Assembly (NCBI GenBank): GCA_965228625.1
Contig: OZ245829.1
Span: 3,472,001 to 3,536,000, forward strand
DNA from: UBA2767 sp965228625
Lineage (GTDB): Bacteria > Pseudomonadota > Alphaproteobacteria > Rhizobiales > Methyloligellaceae
DNA: 64,000 nucleotides
Direction of reading: 5' to 3'
Position numbers and translations under genes: made by a program. Position 1 is the first letter of the stretch; the number at the start of each line of letters is the position of its first letter. This document shows, piece by piece, positions 17,249 through 25,757 of this stretch. Under the pieces are notes generated by a model. That model was not told the origin of the DNA. It ran no database searches and saw only the letters and a list, made by a program, of their open reading frames with translations.

Positions 17249-17950
17249 TCAGTGAATGTCCTTCGCGGCGCCCATTGCGGCCTTGAGCTTCTCGACGTCG
17301 AAATCCGGGGCCTTGGCCGCTTCGAGGATTTTTGCCTCGCGCCGGGCAATGAGATCAACCGCGTCGGGGATTTTTTTGACCGCCTCGGCCGGGATCATCA
17401 CCGCGCCATGGCGGTCGGCATGCACAATCTCATCGGTCGAAACGGTCAGTCCGTAGACGGTCACCTGACAGTCGATATCGACCACGTGCACATAGGCATG
17501 GCTCGGTCCGATCTCGCCGCCGAGCAGATTGAAGCCGCGCGCGCTGTCGGTCACGTCGCGGAACGATCCGTTGGTCACGGCGCCCACGCAGTTCAGGCCC
17601 TTGTGGATGTTGGTCTGCACCTCGCCCCAGAAGGCGCCGATGCCGGGACGCGGGTCGAGGTCCTGGATCACCACGATCGTCGGCTGCGGGTCCCGGGCGA
17701 CATACTCGTAATAGGCGGCGCGCTTCGCTGCGGTTTCTTCCGCCGTCTCGTTCGGCGGTTCGGCGGCGCGGATCGTCGCGGTGCGGGCGAACCCGCAGAC
17801 GGGCGGCAGGTCAGGGTCGAGCGGGACCAGCGGTTCGGTGGTGAAGCCGTGCCCGCGCCGCTCGGGCACGACGAGTTCGAGCGCGTTGCAGATCGTGGGC
17901 GTGTCCCACCTGGTCAGGGCCGCCAGATCGTCGGCCGTCAAATCGGTCAT
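17249..17950 (-). CDS. RraA-like family protein (putative aldolase/decarboxylase)
   Basis: 233 aa; ATG at 17950 with GGGAG upstream. The RraA/HMG-aldolase-type features are TPTICNALELVVPERRGHGF near the N-terminus, the central WGEVQTNIHKGLNCVGAVTNG followed by RD, and DEIVHADRHGAVMIP, where the acidic residues usually bind the divalent metal. Members act as 4-hydroxy-4-methyl-2-oxoglutarate aldolase, oxaloacetate decarboxylase, or RNase E inhibitor (RraA). Operon context (dehydratase, dehydrogenases, TRAP importer) favours cleavage of a 2-oxo acid to pyruvate rather than RNase control. It lies 64 bp after the dehydratase. Confidence 0.87.
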   Translation of the reverse strand: MTDLTADDLAALTRWDTPTICNALELVVPERRGHGFTTEPLVPLDPDLPPVCGFARTATIRAAEPPNETAEETAAKRAAYYEYVARDPQPTIVVIQDLDPRPGIGAFWGEVQTNIHKGLNCVGAVTNGSFRDVTDSARGFNLLGGEIGPSHAYVHVVDIDCQVTVYGLTVSTDEIVHADRHGAVMIPAEAVKKIPDAVDLIARREAKILEAAKAPDFDVEKLKAAMGAAKDIH

Positions 17951-18014
17951 CGGTTTTCTCCCGTGAGGGGCCGCGTGGCATGCCGGCGACCCATTGTTTG
18001 TCTATTGATGAGAC

Positions 18015-19757
18015 TCAGTAGATGTCCGGCTCGCCGACCGGAGCCCCGTGATCCGTCTTCAGGAAATCAAAGTCACATCCGTCCGGCGCCTGCTCGATGT
18101 GTCGTGAGAACATGAAGCCATAGCCCCGCTCGAACCGCGGCGGCTGCGGCGTCCACTCCGCCCGCCTGCGCTCCAGTTCGGCTTCTTCGACCTCCATCGA
18201 GATTGACCGTTCTTCCACGTCGACGGTGACCATGTCGCCGGTCCTGACCAACGCCAGTCCACCGCCCACATAGGATTCCGGCGCGATATGCAGGACGCAG
18301 GCGCCGTAGCTGGTGCCGCTCATGCGGGCGTCGGACATGCGCAGCATATCCCGCACACCCTGTTTCACCAGCTTGGTGGGCACCGGCAGCATGCCCCACT
18401 CGGGCATGCCCGGTCCGCCCTTCGGCCCCGCGTTTCGCAGGATCAGGACCGTGTCTTCGGTGGCGTCGATGTTCTCGTCGTTGATCGCCGCCTTCATCGA
18501 CGGATAGTCGTCGAACACCAGCGCCGGTCCCGTGTGCTTCAGGAACCGGGTATCCATGGCCGAGACCTTCATGACGCAGCCGTCGGGCGCAAGGTTTCCC
18601 CTGAGGACGACAAGGGCGCCCGACGGATAGATCGGATTGTCGAGGTCCCGGATAACGTCATCGTTGTAGACCTCCGCACCCGCGATATTCTCACCGATGG
18701 TCTTTCCATTGACCGTTCTGGCCTTGCCGTCGAGGAACTTGTCGATCCGCTTGAGCATCGCCTTCAGGCCGCCGGCGTAATAGAAGTCCTCCATCAGGTA
18801 GGTGTCGCCGTTGGGCCTGATATTCGCGATCACCGGGACATCCCGGCCGATGCGGTCAAAGTCGTCCAGGCTGATATCGAACCCGGCGCGCCGTCCCATC
18901 GCGATCACGTGAATGATGGCGTTGGTTGAGCAGCCCATCGCCATGGCGGCGGCGATTGCGTTTTCGAAAGACGACTTGCTCAGCACGTCGCTCGGCTTGA
19001 GGTCTTCCCAGGCCATCTCGACGATACGCCGGCCGGTCTGCGTCGCCAGGCGGATATGATTGGCATCTGGCGCGGGGATGGATGCGCCTCCCGGAAGGAT
19101 CAGGCCCAGGCTTTCGGCAATCGACGTCATCGTCGAGGCGGTGCCCATGGTCATGCAATGGCCGAACGAGCGCGCGATCCCTTCCTCGACCTCCCGCCAG
19201 TCGTCTTGCGTGATCTTTCCGGCGCGCAGCTCGTCGTAGTACTTCCAGGAGTCCGAACCGCTGCCCAGGGGCTTGCCCTTCCAGTTTCCGCGCAGCATGG
19301 GACCGGCGGGAAAGAAGATCGCCGGCACGTCCATGGAAATGGCGCCCATCAGCAAACCCGGCGTCGTCTTGTCACAACCGCCCATGAGAACGCAGGCATC
19401 CACCGGATGCGAGCGCAGAAGTTCCTCGGTCTCCATGGCGAGGAAATTGCGGTACATCATCGTCGTCGGCTTGACGATCGGCTCGGCGAGCGACAGCGCG
19501 GGAAGTTCGATGGGAAAGCCGCCCGCCTGCAGGATGCCGCGTTTCACATGCTCGACGCGGTCCTTGAAATGGATGTGGCAATGGCTGATGTCGGACCAGG
19601 TGTTGACGATGCCGATGATCGGCTTGCCGGACCAGTCCTGGTCGTCATAGCCCATCTGCATTGTTCTTGATCGATGGCCGAAGGCGCGGAGGTCGTCGAC
19701 CCCATACCAGCGGGCGCTACGAAATGACTCGTAGCTCTTCTTTTTCTTGTTTGTCAT
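18015..19757 (-). CDS. IlvD/Edd-family dehydratase, aldonate (arabonate-like) type
   Basis: 580 aa. Family signatures: WSDISHCHIHFKDRVEHVKR, MGGCDKTTPGLLMG (Cys ligand and metal-site Asp-Lys), and FGHCMTMGTASTM with a second cluster cysteine; the C-terminus carries RMSDARMSGTSYG. Length and the RTMQMGY N-terminal stretch are closer to L-arabonate/pentonate dehydratases (about 580 aa) than to biosynthetic IlvD (about 560-615 aa). It would dehydrate a sugar acid to a 2-keto-3-deoxy acid using an Fe-S cluster. It is followed by RraA-like and dehydrogenase genes and preceded by a TRAP importer, a consistent sugar-acid or hydroxy-acid catabolic set. No clear ribosome site precedes its ATG. Confidence 0.9.
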   Translation of the reverse strand: MTNKKKKSYESFRSARWYGVDDLRAFGHRSRTMQMGYDDQDWSGKPIIGIVNTWSDISHCHIHFKDRVEHVKRGILQAGGFPIELPALSLAEPIVKPTTMMYRNFLAMETEELLRSHPVDACVLMGGCDKTTPGLLMGAISMDVPAIFFPAGPMLRGNWKGKPLGSGSDSWKYYDELRAGKITQDDWREVEEGIARSFGHCMTMGTASTMTSIAESLGLILPGGASIPAPDANHIRLATQTGRRIVEMAWEDLKPSDVLSKSSFENAIAAAMAMGCSTNAIIHVIAMGRRAGFDISLDDFDRIGRDVPVIANIRPNGDTYLMEDFYYAGGLKAMLKRIDKFLDGKARTVNGKTIGENIAGAEVYNDDVIRDLDNPIYPSGALVVLRGNLAPDGCVMKVSAMDTRFLKHTGPALVFDDYPSMKAAINDENIDATEDTVLILRNAGPKGGPGMPEWGMLPVPTKLVKQGVRDMLRMSDARMSGTSYGACVLHIAPESYVGGGLALVRTGDMVTVDVEERSISMEVEEAELERRRAEWTPQPPRFERGYGFMFSRHIEQAPDGCDFDFLKTDHGAPVGEPDIY

Positions 19758-19777
19758 CGCCGTGTTGTCCGGGTCGA

Positions 19778-19921
19778 TCAGGCGAAACCGTCGGCCACGG
19801 CGAACATGAACCAGATCAGGGCCAGGCCAATCAGCAGTCCGGCAATGCCCGGTGCAATACCGTAGTAGTTGCTGTTGAGGCCACTCGGCTCCTCAAGATC
19901 GTCGTGTAACTCTTTGGACAA
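19778..19921 (-). CDS. 47-aa single-span membrane protein in TRAP operon
   Basis: Reading the minus strand from the TTG at 19921, with AGGAG nine bases upstream, gives 47 residues: an acidic N-terminus (SKELHDDLEEPSGLNSNYYG) then one hydrophobic helix (IAPGIAGLLIGLALIWFMFA) and a short tail. It sits 27 bp after the TRAP permease stop and 20 bp before the dehydratase, filling an otherwise unexplained gap. I do not recognise a family. Likely topology is one transmembrane helix beside the DctQM permease, so an accessory or stabilising role is possible. No ATG is available, hence the TTG start. Confidence 0.65.
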   Translation of the reverse strand: MSKELHDDLEEPSGLNSNYYGIAPGIAGLLIGLALIWFMFAVADGFA

Positions 19922-19948
19922 GATTCTGCTCCTAAAGCTCCGCCACCC

Positions 19949-21985
19949 CTAGTTCAGGGCCTGGGGCAACCACAGCGCGATTTGCGGAATGAACATGACC
20001 AGCAGCATTCCCGTGATCTGCAGGAAGATGAACGGGATGACACTGATGAAGATCTCCTGAAGCGTGACATCCTTCGGCGCCACGGACTTGAGCCAGAAAC
20101 ATGCCGGACCGAATGGCGGCGACAAGAAATAAATCTGGATGTTCATGACGAACAGGATCCCGAACCAGACGGCCGCCCATTCGGGCGTCATGCCGAGTTC
20201 CGGCGCCAGGTCGCGAACCACAGGTGCGAAGACCGGCACGGTGATGAAGATGATCGCGATCCACTCCATGAACGTGCCGAGGATGACCAGGATCGCCATC
20301 ATCACGAAGATCGTGCCGAGTGCTCCCAGTCCGGCGCCCTTGATCAGTTCGCGCATGAACTCGGAACCGCCGATCAGATTGTAGAGTCCGACAAAGGCAA
20401 CCGCCCCGAGGATCAGCCAGATGATGGTTCCGACCACGGCCATGGTGTTGGCCAGGCAGTCCCGCAACAGGGTGTAGTTGAACTTGAACCGCACGGCAGC
20501 GACGGCGATGGCGCCGAACACGCCGACGGCGGCGGCTTCGGTCACGCTGGTGATGCCGCCATAAATCGACCCCATGACACAGGTGATGAGGGCGATGCAC
20601 ATGCCGACTGCCGCGATCTGATGCCGGCCGAGCTTCGTGTCCGTACCGGTCTTGGCGGCGATTTCCGCCGCGGTCGGGGCAAGTGCGGGGTTCAGGTTGC
20701 ATCGGATAAGCACGTAGGTCACGTAGAACGTCGCCAGCATCAGGCCCGGAATGAAGCCCGCGGTGAACAGATCGCCGATGCCGACATTGGCGCTCAGGCC
20801 GTAGACGATCATGACGATGGACGGCGGGATCAGCGTGGCCAGGGCGCCGGCGGCGCAGATCAGGCCGATGGTGAGCTTCCGGTCGTAGCCGAGCCGCAAC
20901 ATCTGCGGCAGTGCCACCAGGCCGAGCATCACGATCTCGCCGCCCATGACGCCGGACATGGCCGCGAGAATGACCGCGACGATGGTCGTCTGCAGGGCCA
21001 CGCCGCCGCGCAGGCCGCCTGCGAAGATGGACATGGCGTCGAACAGGTCCTGGGCGATTCCGGCCCGCTCCAGGATCGATGCCATCAGAACGAAGAACGG
21101 CACGGCGACCAGCGGGTACTTCTCCAGCAGGTCGACGGCGTTGGTCGAGACCAGATACATGCCCTGGAGGCCATAGAAGGCGATCGCGCAGCACACCGAG
21201 ATGATCAGGGTCACGATGCCAAGCGGCATGCCGGTCATCATCAGCAACAGCAATGCGGCGACGATCACCATCGAAATCGTAGCGATGCCGACGGCGTCGC
21301 GATCGACCCGGAATTGGTCAAAAAAGTTGGAGGACCGTTCGTAGAGGTAGTCCTGAAGATTGACCCACATCCCGCCGGCCTCGCCATAGTGGGCAAGGAT
21401 CTGGATCAACAGCCTGCCGCACAGCAACGCCAGAACCGCGAGCGTCATGACCTGCAGGAACTTGGTCTGGAAATGACGGCTGAGATTGACCAGCAACTGG
21501 CAGAGATAGAGGAACAGGCCGGCGAACAGCACCGTTTTGACGAGAAGCGGCAGGGGTGAATTCCACGCCGTGCCGCCACGCTCGACAAGGTCGATGCTTT
21601 CCATGGCACGGATCAGCGTATCCGACGCCAGCATGTAGAGGGCGAACACGCCGACGACCATGGCAAACAGGTCGAGCCACCAGCGGACCCGTTCCGGCGC
21701 CATCAGGTAAAGAACGGTGATACCGATGTGGCGCTTCTGCAGGGTGACGAACCCGGCCGACATCATCCAGGCGAAGGCGCACAGCACCATCACCACTTCG
21801 AACACCCATTGCGTCGGGGCGTTGAAAACGTAGCGGGAGATGACTTCGTAGAGCGTGCAGGCGGCGGCCAGGATATACAGGTTGCCGACGCTGAGCCCCA
21901 GGAACCGGCTCACATGATCGACGGACCGGCTGAAGCTTGCGCCGACCGGTGCACCGACAAGTCTCTCGGTGATATTCGTTGCCAT
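19949..21985 (-). CDS. TRAP transporter fused DctQ-DctM permease
   Basis: 678 aa. The first ~210 residues are a DctQ-like four-helix domain (YEVISRYVFNAPTQWVFEVV is the classical DctQ motif). The rest is a DctM large permease: PLVAVPFFVLMASILERAGI, then GGLRGGVALQTTIVAVILAA, GGEIVMLGLVALPQMLRLGY and IPPSIVMIVYGLSANVGIGD. It imports a carboxylate by a sodium/proton gradient with the DctP protein encoded 93 bp upstream. Unlike the TAXI system at 6617-8830, this one pairs with a DctP-type binding protein. The downstream dehydratase and dehydrogenases point to a sugar acid or related hydroxy-acid as substrate. Confidence 0.94.
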   Translation of the reverse strand: MATNITERLVGAPVGASFSRSVDHVSRFLGLSVGNLYILAAACTLYEVISRYVFNAPTQWVFEVVMVLCAFAWMMSAGFVTLQKRHIGITVLYLMAPERVRWWLDLFAMVVGVFALYMLASDTLIRAMESIDLVERGGTAWNSPLPLLVKTVLFAGLFLYLCQLLVNLSRHFQTKFLQVMTLAVLALLCGRLLIQILAHYGEAGGMWVNLQDYLYERSSNFFDQFRVDRDAVGIATISMVIVAALLLLMMTGMPLGIVTLIISVCCAIAFYGLQGMYLVSTNAVDLLEKYPLVAVPFFVLMASILERAGIAQDLFDAMSIFAGGLRGGVALQTTIVAVILAAMSGVMGGEIVMLGLVALPQMLRLGYDRKLTIGLICAAGALATLIPPSIVMIVYGLSANVGIGDLFTAGFIPGLMLATFYVTYVLIRCNLNPALAPTAAEIAAKTGTDTKLGRHQIAAVGMCIALITCVMGSIYGGITSVTEAAAVGVFGAIAVAAVRFKFNYTLLRDCLANTMAVVGTIIWLILGAVAFVGLYNLIGGSEFMRELIKGAGLGALGTIFVMMAILVILGTFMEWIAIIFITVPVFAPVVRDLAPELGMTPEWAAVWFGILFVMNIQIYFLSPPFGPACFWLKSVAPKDVTLQEIFISVIPFIFLQITGMLLVMFIPQIALWLPQALN

Positions 21986-22038
21986 CGTCCCGTCCCCTAC
22001 AGATGGCTGGATAATTCGTATCTGAGACGAATAAAGGG

Positions 22039-22065
22039 CCGCCGCGCCCGTGCGGGGCGCGGCGG
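22039..22065 (-). terminator. GC-rich hairpin between dctP and dctQM
   Basis: CCGCCGCGCCC (22039-22049) pairs perfectly with GGGCGCGGCGG (22055-22065) around a 5-nt loop. It occupies the gap between the binding-protein and permease genes. There is no downstream U-tract, so mRNA stabilisation or partial attenuation is more likely than full termination. The TAXI operon has an analogous stem-loop at 9033-9081. Confidence 0.6.
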
Positions 22066-22078
22066 TGGATAGTTGGAT

Positions 22079-23113
22079 TTAGTCCTTCAGCAGCCCGGTG
22101 GAGCGCATGTATTTCAGGTGCGCGTCCAGGGCTTCCTTGGCCATCGGCGACTTCTTGGCGAAGTCTTCCCACGCGCCAACCGCGATCTCGCGGAACTTGG
22201 CTCGCTCTTCCTTCGGCCAGTCGATGATGGTGATCTCGCCGCCCTTGCGCTGCGCATCGGCGATCTTCTGGTCTTCAAGATCGGCTTCACGGCGCATGGC
22301 GTCGTAGGCCGCCTGATACCAGACTTCCAGGGCCGCCTGTCCTTCCGGACCGAGGCTGTCCCAGACCTTCTTGTTCACGATGAACTGCAGAACGGCCATG
22401 GAGTGAATGCCCGGATAGATCGGATATTTGGCGATCTTGTACATGCCGTGGGCGTCATTGTTGACGTGCGCCGAGGCGTCGGCCGCGTCGATGACCTTTT
22501 TCTCGAGGGCGGTGTACACCTCGGAGAACGGCAGCGAGACCGGAGCCGCGCCAACGCGTTTAAAGACTTCGGCAGCGAGGCCTTCCGGCGAGCGGACCTT
22601 CACGCCCTCGAAATCCGCGACGCCCTTGATCGGAACCGTCGAGACGAAGGCTTCCTTGGCGTAGGGCCCGCAGCCGACAACGTGCACCTTGCCTTTGGTG
22701 TATTTGTCGTAGAGCTTCTGCAGGATTTCCTTGCCGCCGCCGTACTGGCAGAACGTACGGACCTGGTCCACGGTGTCGTAACCGGCAATCAGGTCGCCGA
22801 TGATGGCGAAAGCCGGGTCACGGCCGGAGAAATAGGAAACAGCGTTCAGATCGCCGTCCAGAATACCGTTGGCAACCGCATCAATGGTTTCGCGATGAGG
22901 CACAACCGACTTGGTCGGGAGAACGTCGATCTCGACTTTCCCACCGGAAATGGCTTTGAGCTTCGGAGCCCACTTGTCGGTCATGAAACGATGGGCCCAG
23001 TCGCCGGCCTTTGAGCTGGCCTGGACCTTAAGCTCCTTGGCGGCCGCATCATACGCGACGGACGCCAGCAGCAATGCGCCGACTGACAGCGCAAGTAGTG
23101 CTTTCTTGAACAC
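22079..23113 (-). CDS. TRAP transporter DctP-family solute-binding protein
   Basis: GTG start at 23113 with GGGAGGGGAC upstream; 344 aa with a signal peptide (MFKKALLALSVGALLLASVA, cleaved near AAAKELK). DctP features: KVEIDVLPTKSVVPHRETID, GVKVRSPEGLAAEVFKRVGA with the ligand-carboxylate Arg, and PFSEVYTALEKKVIDAAD. It binds substrate in the periplasm for the fused permease. It is first in an eight-gene minus-strand operon ending at 14733, and divergent from the GntR regulator. Confidence 0.93.
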   Translation of the reverse strand: MFKKALLALSVGALLLASVAYDAAAKELKVQASSKAGDWAHRFMTDKWAPKLKAISGGKVEIDVLPTKSVVPHRETIDAVANGILDGDLNAVSYFSGRDPAFAIIGDLIAGYDTVDQVRTFCQYGGGKEILQKLYDKYTKGKVHVVGCGPYAKEAFVSTVPIKGVADFEGVKVRSPEGLAAEVFKRVGAAPVSLPFSEVYTALEKKVIDAADASAHVNNDAHGMYKIAKYPIYPGIHSMAVLQFIVNKKVWDSLGPEGQAALEVWYQAAYDAMRREADLEDQKIADAQRKGGEITIIDWPKEERAKFREIAVGAWEDFAKKSPMAKEALDAHLKYMRSTGLLKD

Positions 23114-23159
23114 GAATGTCCCCTCCCGAACATAAGTTTGACGAAATGCCCTTGAAGTA

Positions 23160-23173
23160 ACTAATATATTAGT
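23160..23173. promoter_or_regulatory. Perfect 14-bp palindrome, candidate GntR operator
   Basis: ACTAATATATTAGT is a perfect inverted repeat located 47 bp upstream of the dctP start and about 100 bp upstream of the gntR start. AT-rich palindromes in this position are typical binding sites for FadR-subfamily GntR repressors. Whether the GntR encoded alongside binds it is inferred. Confidence 0.55.
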
Positions 23174-23270
23174 ATTTTAGTCAAGGTCTTTCTTGAATCG
23201 GGCCTTGAATTTGGGGGTTATGGGTCGCTTCGGTGCGTCGTTCGGGCCATCGCGACCGGCAGGGAAGAGC

Positions 23271-23993
23271 ATGGACGAGAGCCCACCACCTGGAGCTGCG
23301 GAAGCTGATCTGGCGGCGGTCCCGGCGCGGCGTGAACGCGGTGTTTCGGCCGTGCAGCAGGTTTACGGCCATCTGCGCGATCAGATCATCAACCTGAAGC
23401 GACCTCCGGGCACACCGATCGCAAAAAGCAAGATCGCCGCCGAGTTCGGCCTGAGCCAGACGCCGGTTCGTGAGGCGCTGCTGCGACTGGCCGATGAGGG
23501 GCTTGTCGATATTTTTCCCCAGTCCGGCACCATGGTCTCGCTGATCGATGTCCAGCAGGCGCGCGAGTTGCATTTTCTCAGGCTTGCCGTCGAAGTCGAG
23601 GTGCAGCGCGTGCTGGCTGAATCGATCAACGACGAGGGCATGGCGGAGCTGCGCGCCTGGGTGGAGCGTCAGATCACCGAACTGAAAGCCGGAAGCCAGG
23701 CCGCGTTCCAGCAGGCGGACAACCAGTTCCACGACGCCATGTTCCGGCTCGCCGGGGTGCAGGGCCTGACCCGTCTGCTTGCGACCAGGCGGGGCCACTA
23801 CGACCGGATCCGCGGCCTGTTTCTGCGCGAACACGAGCGCCGGGAAACGGTGGTCGAGGAGCATAACGTCATCCTTGCCGCGCTGGACAAACACGATGCG
23901 GCGGCCGCCGAGGCCGGCGTTCGCCAGCACCTCGGCAAGTCACTGGCGGTTATCGACGAAATTCAAGAACTCAATCCGGGGTATTTTCTGTGA
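23271..23993 (+). CDS. GntR-family regulator, FadR (FCD) subfamily
   Basis: ATG at 23271 preceded by AGGGAAG; 240 aa. The N-terminal winged helix (VYGHLRDQIINLKRPPGTPI, then SKIAAEFGLSQTPVREALLR) is followed by an all-helical FCD effector domain, with the metal/ligand residues in DNQFHDAMFRLAG and HNVILAALDKHD plus a late VRQHLGKS. It likely senses an acid and controls both the divergent TRAP/dehydratase operon and its own operon of acid-catabolism genes. Its TGA overlaps the next gene's GTG, so regulator and enzymes are co-translated. Confidence 0.92.
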   Translation: MDESPPPGAAEADLAAVPARRERGVSAVQQVYGHLRDQIINLKRPPGTPIAKSKIAAEFGLSQTPVREALLRLADEGLVDIFPQSGTMVSLIDVQQARELHFLRLAVEVEVQRVLAESINDEGMAELRAWVERQITELKAGSQAAFQQADNQFHDAMFRLAGVQGLTRLLATRRGHYDRIRGLFLREHERRETVVEEHNVILAALDKHDAAAAEAGVRQHLGKSLAVIDEIQELNPGYFL

Positions 23994-24967
23994 CAACAAA
24001 ACGCGTACTTGTAACCGAGCCGATTCACGATGCGGGTCTTGGGCTTCTTCAGTCGCGGGCCGACATCGATCTGGTCCATCTTGACGATGTCACTCCCGAA
24101 ACCCTCTCAAGCGCGATGCACGGTGTGCATGGCATTGCCGTGCGTGCGGCGTATCTGACGGAAGACATTTTGAGCAAGGCCAACGCCCTTGAGGTCGTCT
24201 CGCGTCACGGCGTGGGCTGCGACCGCGTTGCCGTCGATCACCTGAGTGCGCGCAATATCCCGGTTGCGATTGCGTCCGGCGCGAATGCGCGTTCTGTGGC
24301 CGAGCACACCATGATGCTGATGCTCGCCGTGGCGCGACAGCTTTCCGAACTCGATGCGGTCGTGCGGGGCGGAGAGTGGCAGAGACGCGACGCCTTTCGG
24401 GCCAACGACCTTTACGACGCCAAGGCGCTGATCATCGGCTTCGGCCGCATCGGCCGCCGGGTTGCGCCGCTTTGCAAGGCGTTCGGCATGGACGTGGTGG
24501 TTGCCGATATTGCGCTCGATGCGGCACTCGCGGAAGAAATGGGTTGCCGTGGCGTGGAGGACTTTCACGGCGAGCTTGCCGACGCGGATTTCGTGACCGT
24601 GCATGTACCGCTCGATGCGAGCACGCGGCATCTGATCGGCGCCGATGAATTCGCGGTCATGAAACCTGAGTCGATCCTGATCAACTGCGCGCGCGGCGGC
24701 GTCGTCGACGAGGCGGCGCTGGTCTCGGCATTGAAGAGCGGGACGCTCAGGGGGGCGGGAATTGACGTGTTCGGCAAAGAACCGCCCGGAGACCATCCGC
24801 TGTTCGCGTGCCCGAACGCCGTGCTGACGCCTCATAACGCCGCTGCATCTCACCTCTCCATTCAGGAAATGGCGCGTATGACGGCGCAGAACATTCTCGA
24901 TTGCTTCGATGGTCGGCTGAGGGAGGACTGCATCTTCAACCTGGATGCCCTCAAGAACGGATCCTGA
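23990..24967 (+). CDS. D-isomer-specific 2-hydroxyacid dehydrogenase
   Basis: 325 aa from a GTG that overlaps the gntR stop (GTGA). NAD-binding motif GFGRIGRR (~residue 150), catalytic Arg in NCARGGVVDE, Glu in GIDVFGKEPP and His in LTPHNAAA are all present, so the enzyme should be active. Family members interconvert 2-hydroxy and 2-oxo acids (phosphoglycerate, hydroxypyruvate, glyoxylate, lactate). The C-terminus lacks an ACT domain, so biosynthetic SerA is unlikely. It is the first enzyme of the gntR operon, followed by an HpcH/HpaI aldolase. Confidence 0.92.
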   Translation: MTTKRVLVTEPIHDAGLGLLQSRADIDLVHLDDVTPETLSSAMHGVHGIAVRAAYLTEDILSKANALEVVSRHGVGCDRVAVDHLSARNIPVAIASGANARSVAEHTMMLMLAVARQLSELDAVVRGGEWQRRDAFRANDLYDAKALIIGFGRIGRRVAPLCKAFGMDVVVADIALDAALAEEMGCRGVEDFHGELADADFVTVHVPLDASTRHLIGADEFAVMKPESILINCARGGVVDEAALVSALKSGTLRGAGIDVFGKEPPGDHPLFACPNAVLTPHNAAASHLSIQEMARMTAQNILDCFDGRLREDCIFNLDALKNGS

Positions 24968-24992
24968 CAACAAACTCCGCGGAGGATATTTG

Positions 24993-25757
24993 ATGACGAC
25001 CGACTTGCTGCGCGACCGCATGTTGCGTGGAGACCTGATCTCCGGCACGTTTCTCAAGACGCCCGCGCTCCAGCTCATCGAGGTTCTGGCATTGTCCGGC
25101 ATGGACTTTGTCTGCCTGGACGCGGAGCACGCGCCGTTCGACCGCGTTGCAGCAGACGCCTGCATCGGCATGGCAAACGCCCTGGACTTTCCCGTGCTCG
25201 TTCGCGTGCCGGACGGCAGCGCATCGGCCACATTGACCGCCATGGACTCCGGCGCCATCGGCGTCATCGTGCCCCACGTCAACACAGCGGAGAAGGCGCG
25301 CGCCGTCGCGCAGGCGGCGCGCTTCGGGCACGGCGGACGCGGTTTTGCCGGATCGACCCGGTGGGCGGGTTATGCGACACGTCCGATGACGGACGTACTG
25401 GCGAAAAGCGTGTCGGAGACCGTTGTGATCGGTCAGATCGAGGAGCCGGAAGCGGTCGACGCCATCGATGATATTGCGGCCGTCGACGGGCTCGATGGAC
25501 TTTTCGTGGGTCCGGCGGACCTGGCGGTCTGCTACGGCAAGACCGATCCGGCGGCGCCCGAGGTGCGCGACGCCATCGCCCATGTGGGCAAGGCGGCGAA
25601 AAAGCATGGCAAGTGCATGATCACTTTCGCTCCCAACACCTCCTGGGTTCCGGATCTGAAAGCACTCGGCGTTACCATGTTCTTCATCGGCTCCGATCAC
25701 GGCTTCATGCTGGACGGCGCGAGGTCTGTCGCCGATGACATCCGGAGCGTTGCGTGA
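24993..25757 (+). CDS. HpcH/HpaI aldolase family protein
   Basis: ATG at 24993 with GGAGG upstream; 254 aa. Class II HpcH features: MDFVCLDAEHAPFD (catalytic His), VLVRVPDG, IGQIEEPEAV (metal-ligand Glu) and GLFVGPADLAV (metal-ligand Asp). These enzymes split 4-hydroxy-2-oxo acids to pyruvate plus an aldehyde in the cytoplasm. The family's usual APxDxxR substrate region reads APFDRV here. Its TGA overlaps the next GTG start. Natural substrate probably a product of the neighbouring dehydratase/dehydrogenase pathway. Confidence 0.9.
   Translation: MTTDLLRDRMLRGDLISGTFLKTPALQLIEVLALSGMDFVCLDAEHAPFDRVAADACIGMANALDFPVLVRVPDGSASATLTAMDSGAIGVIVPHVNTAEKARAVAQAARFGHGGRGFAGSTRWAGYATRPMTDVLAKSVSETVVIGQIEEPEAVDAIDDIAAVDGLDGLFVGPADLAVCYGKTDPAAPEVRDAIAHVGKAAKKHGKCMITFAPNTSWVPDLKALGVTMFFIGSDHGFMLDGARSVADDIRSVA

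Noticed and set aside
19982..21559. 525-codon plus-strand frame opposite the DctQM permease
   Set aside because: Asp/His/Gln-rich composition is the typical mirror of membrane-protein codons; no ribosome site.
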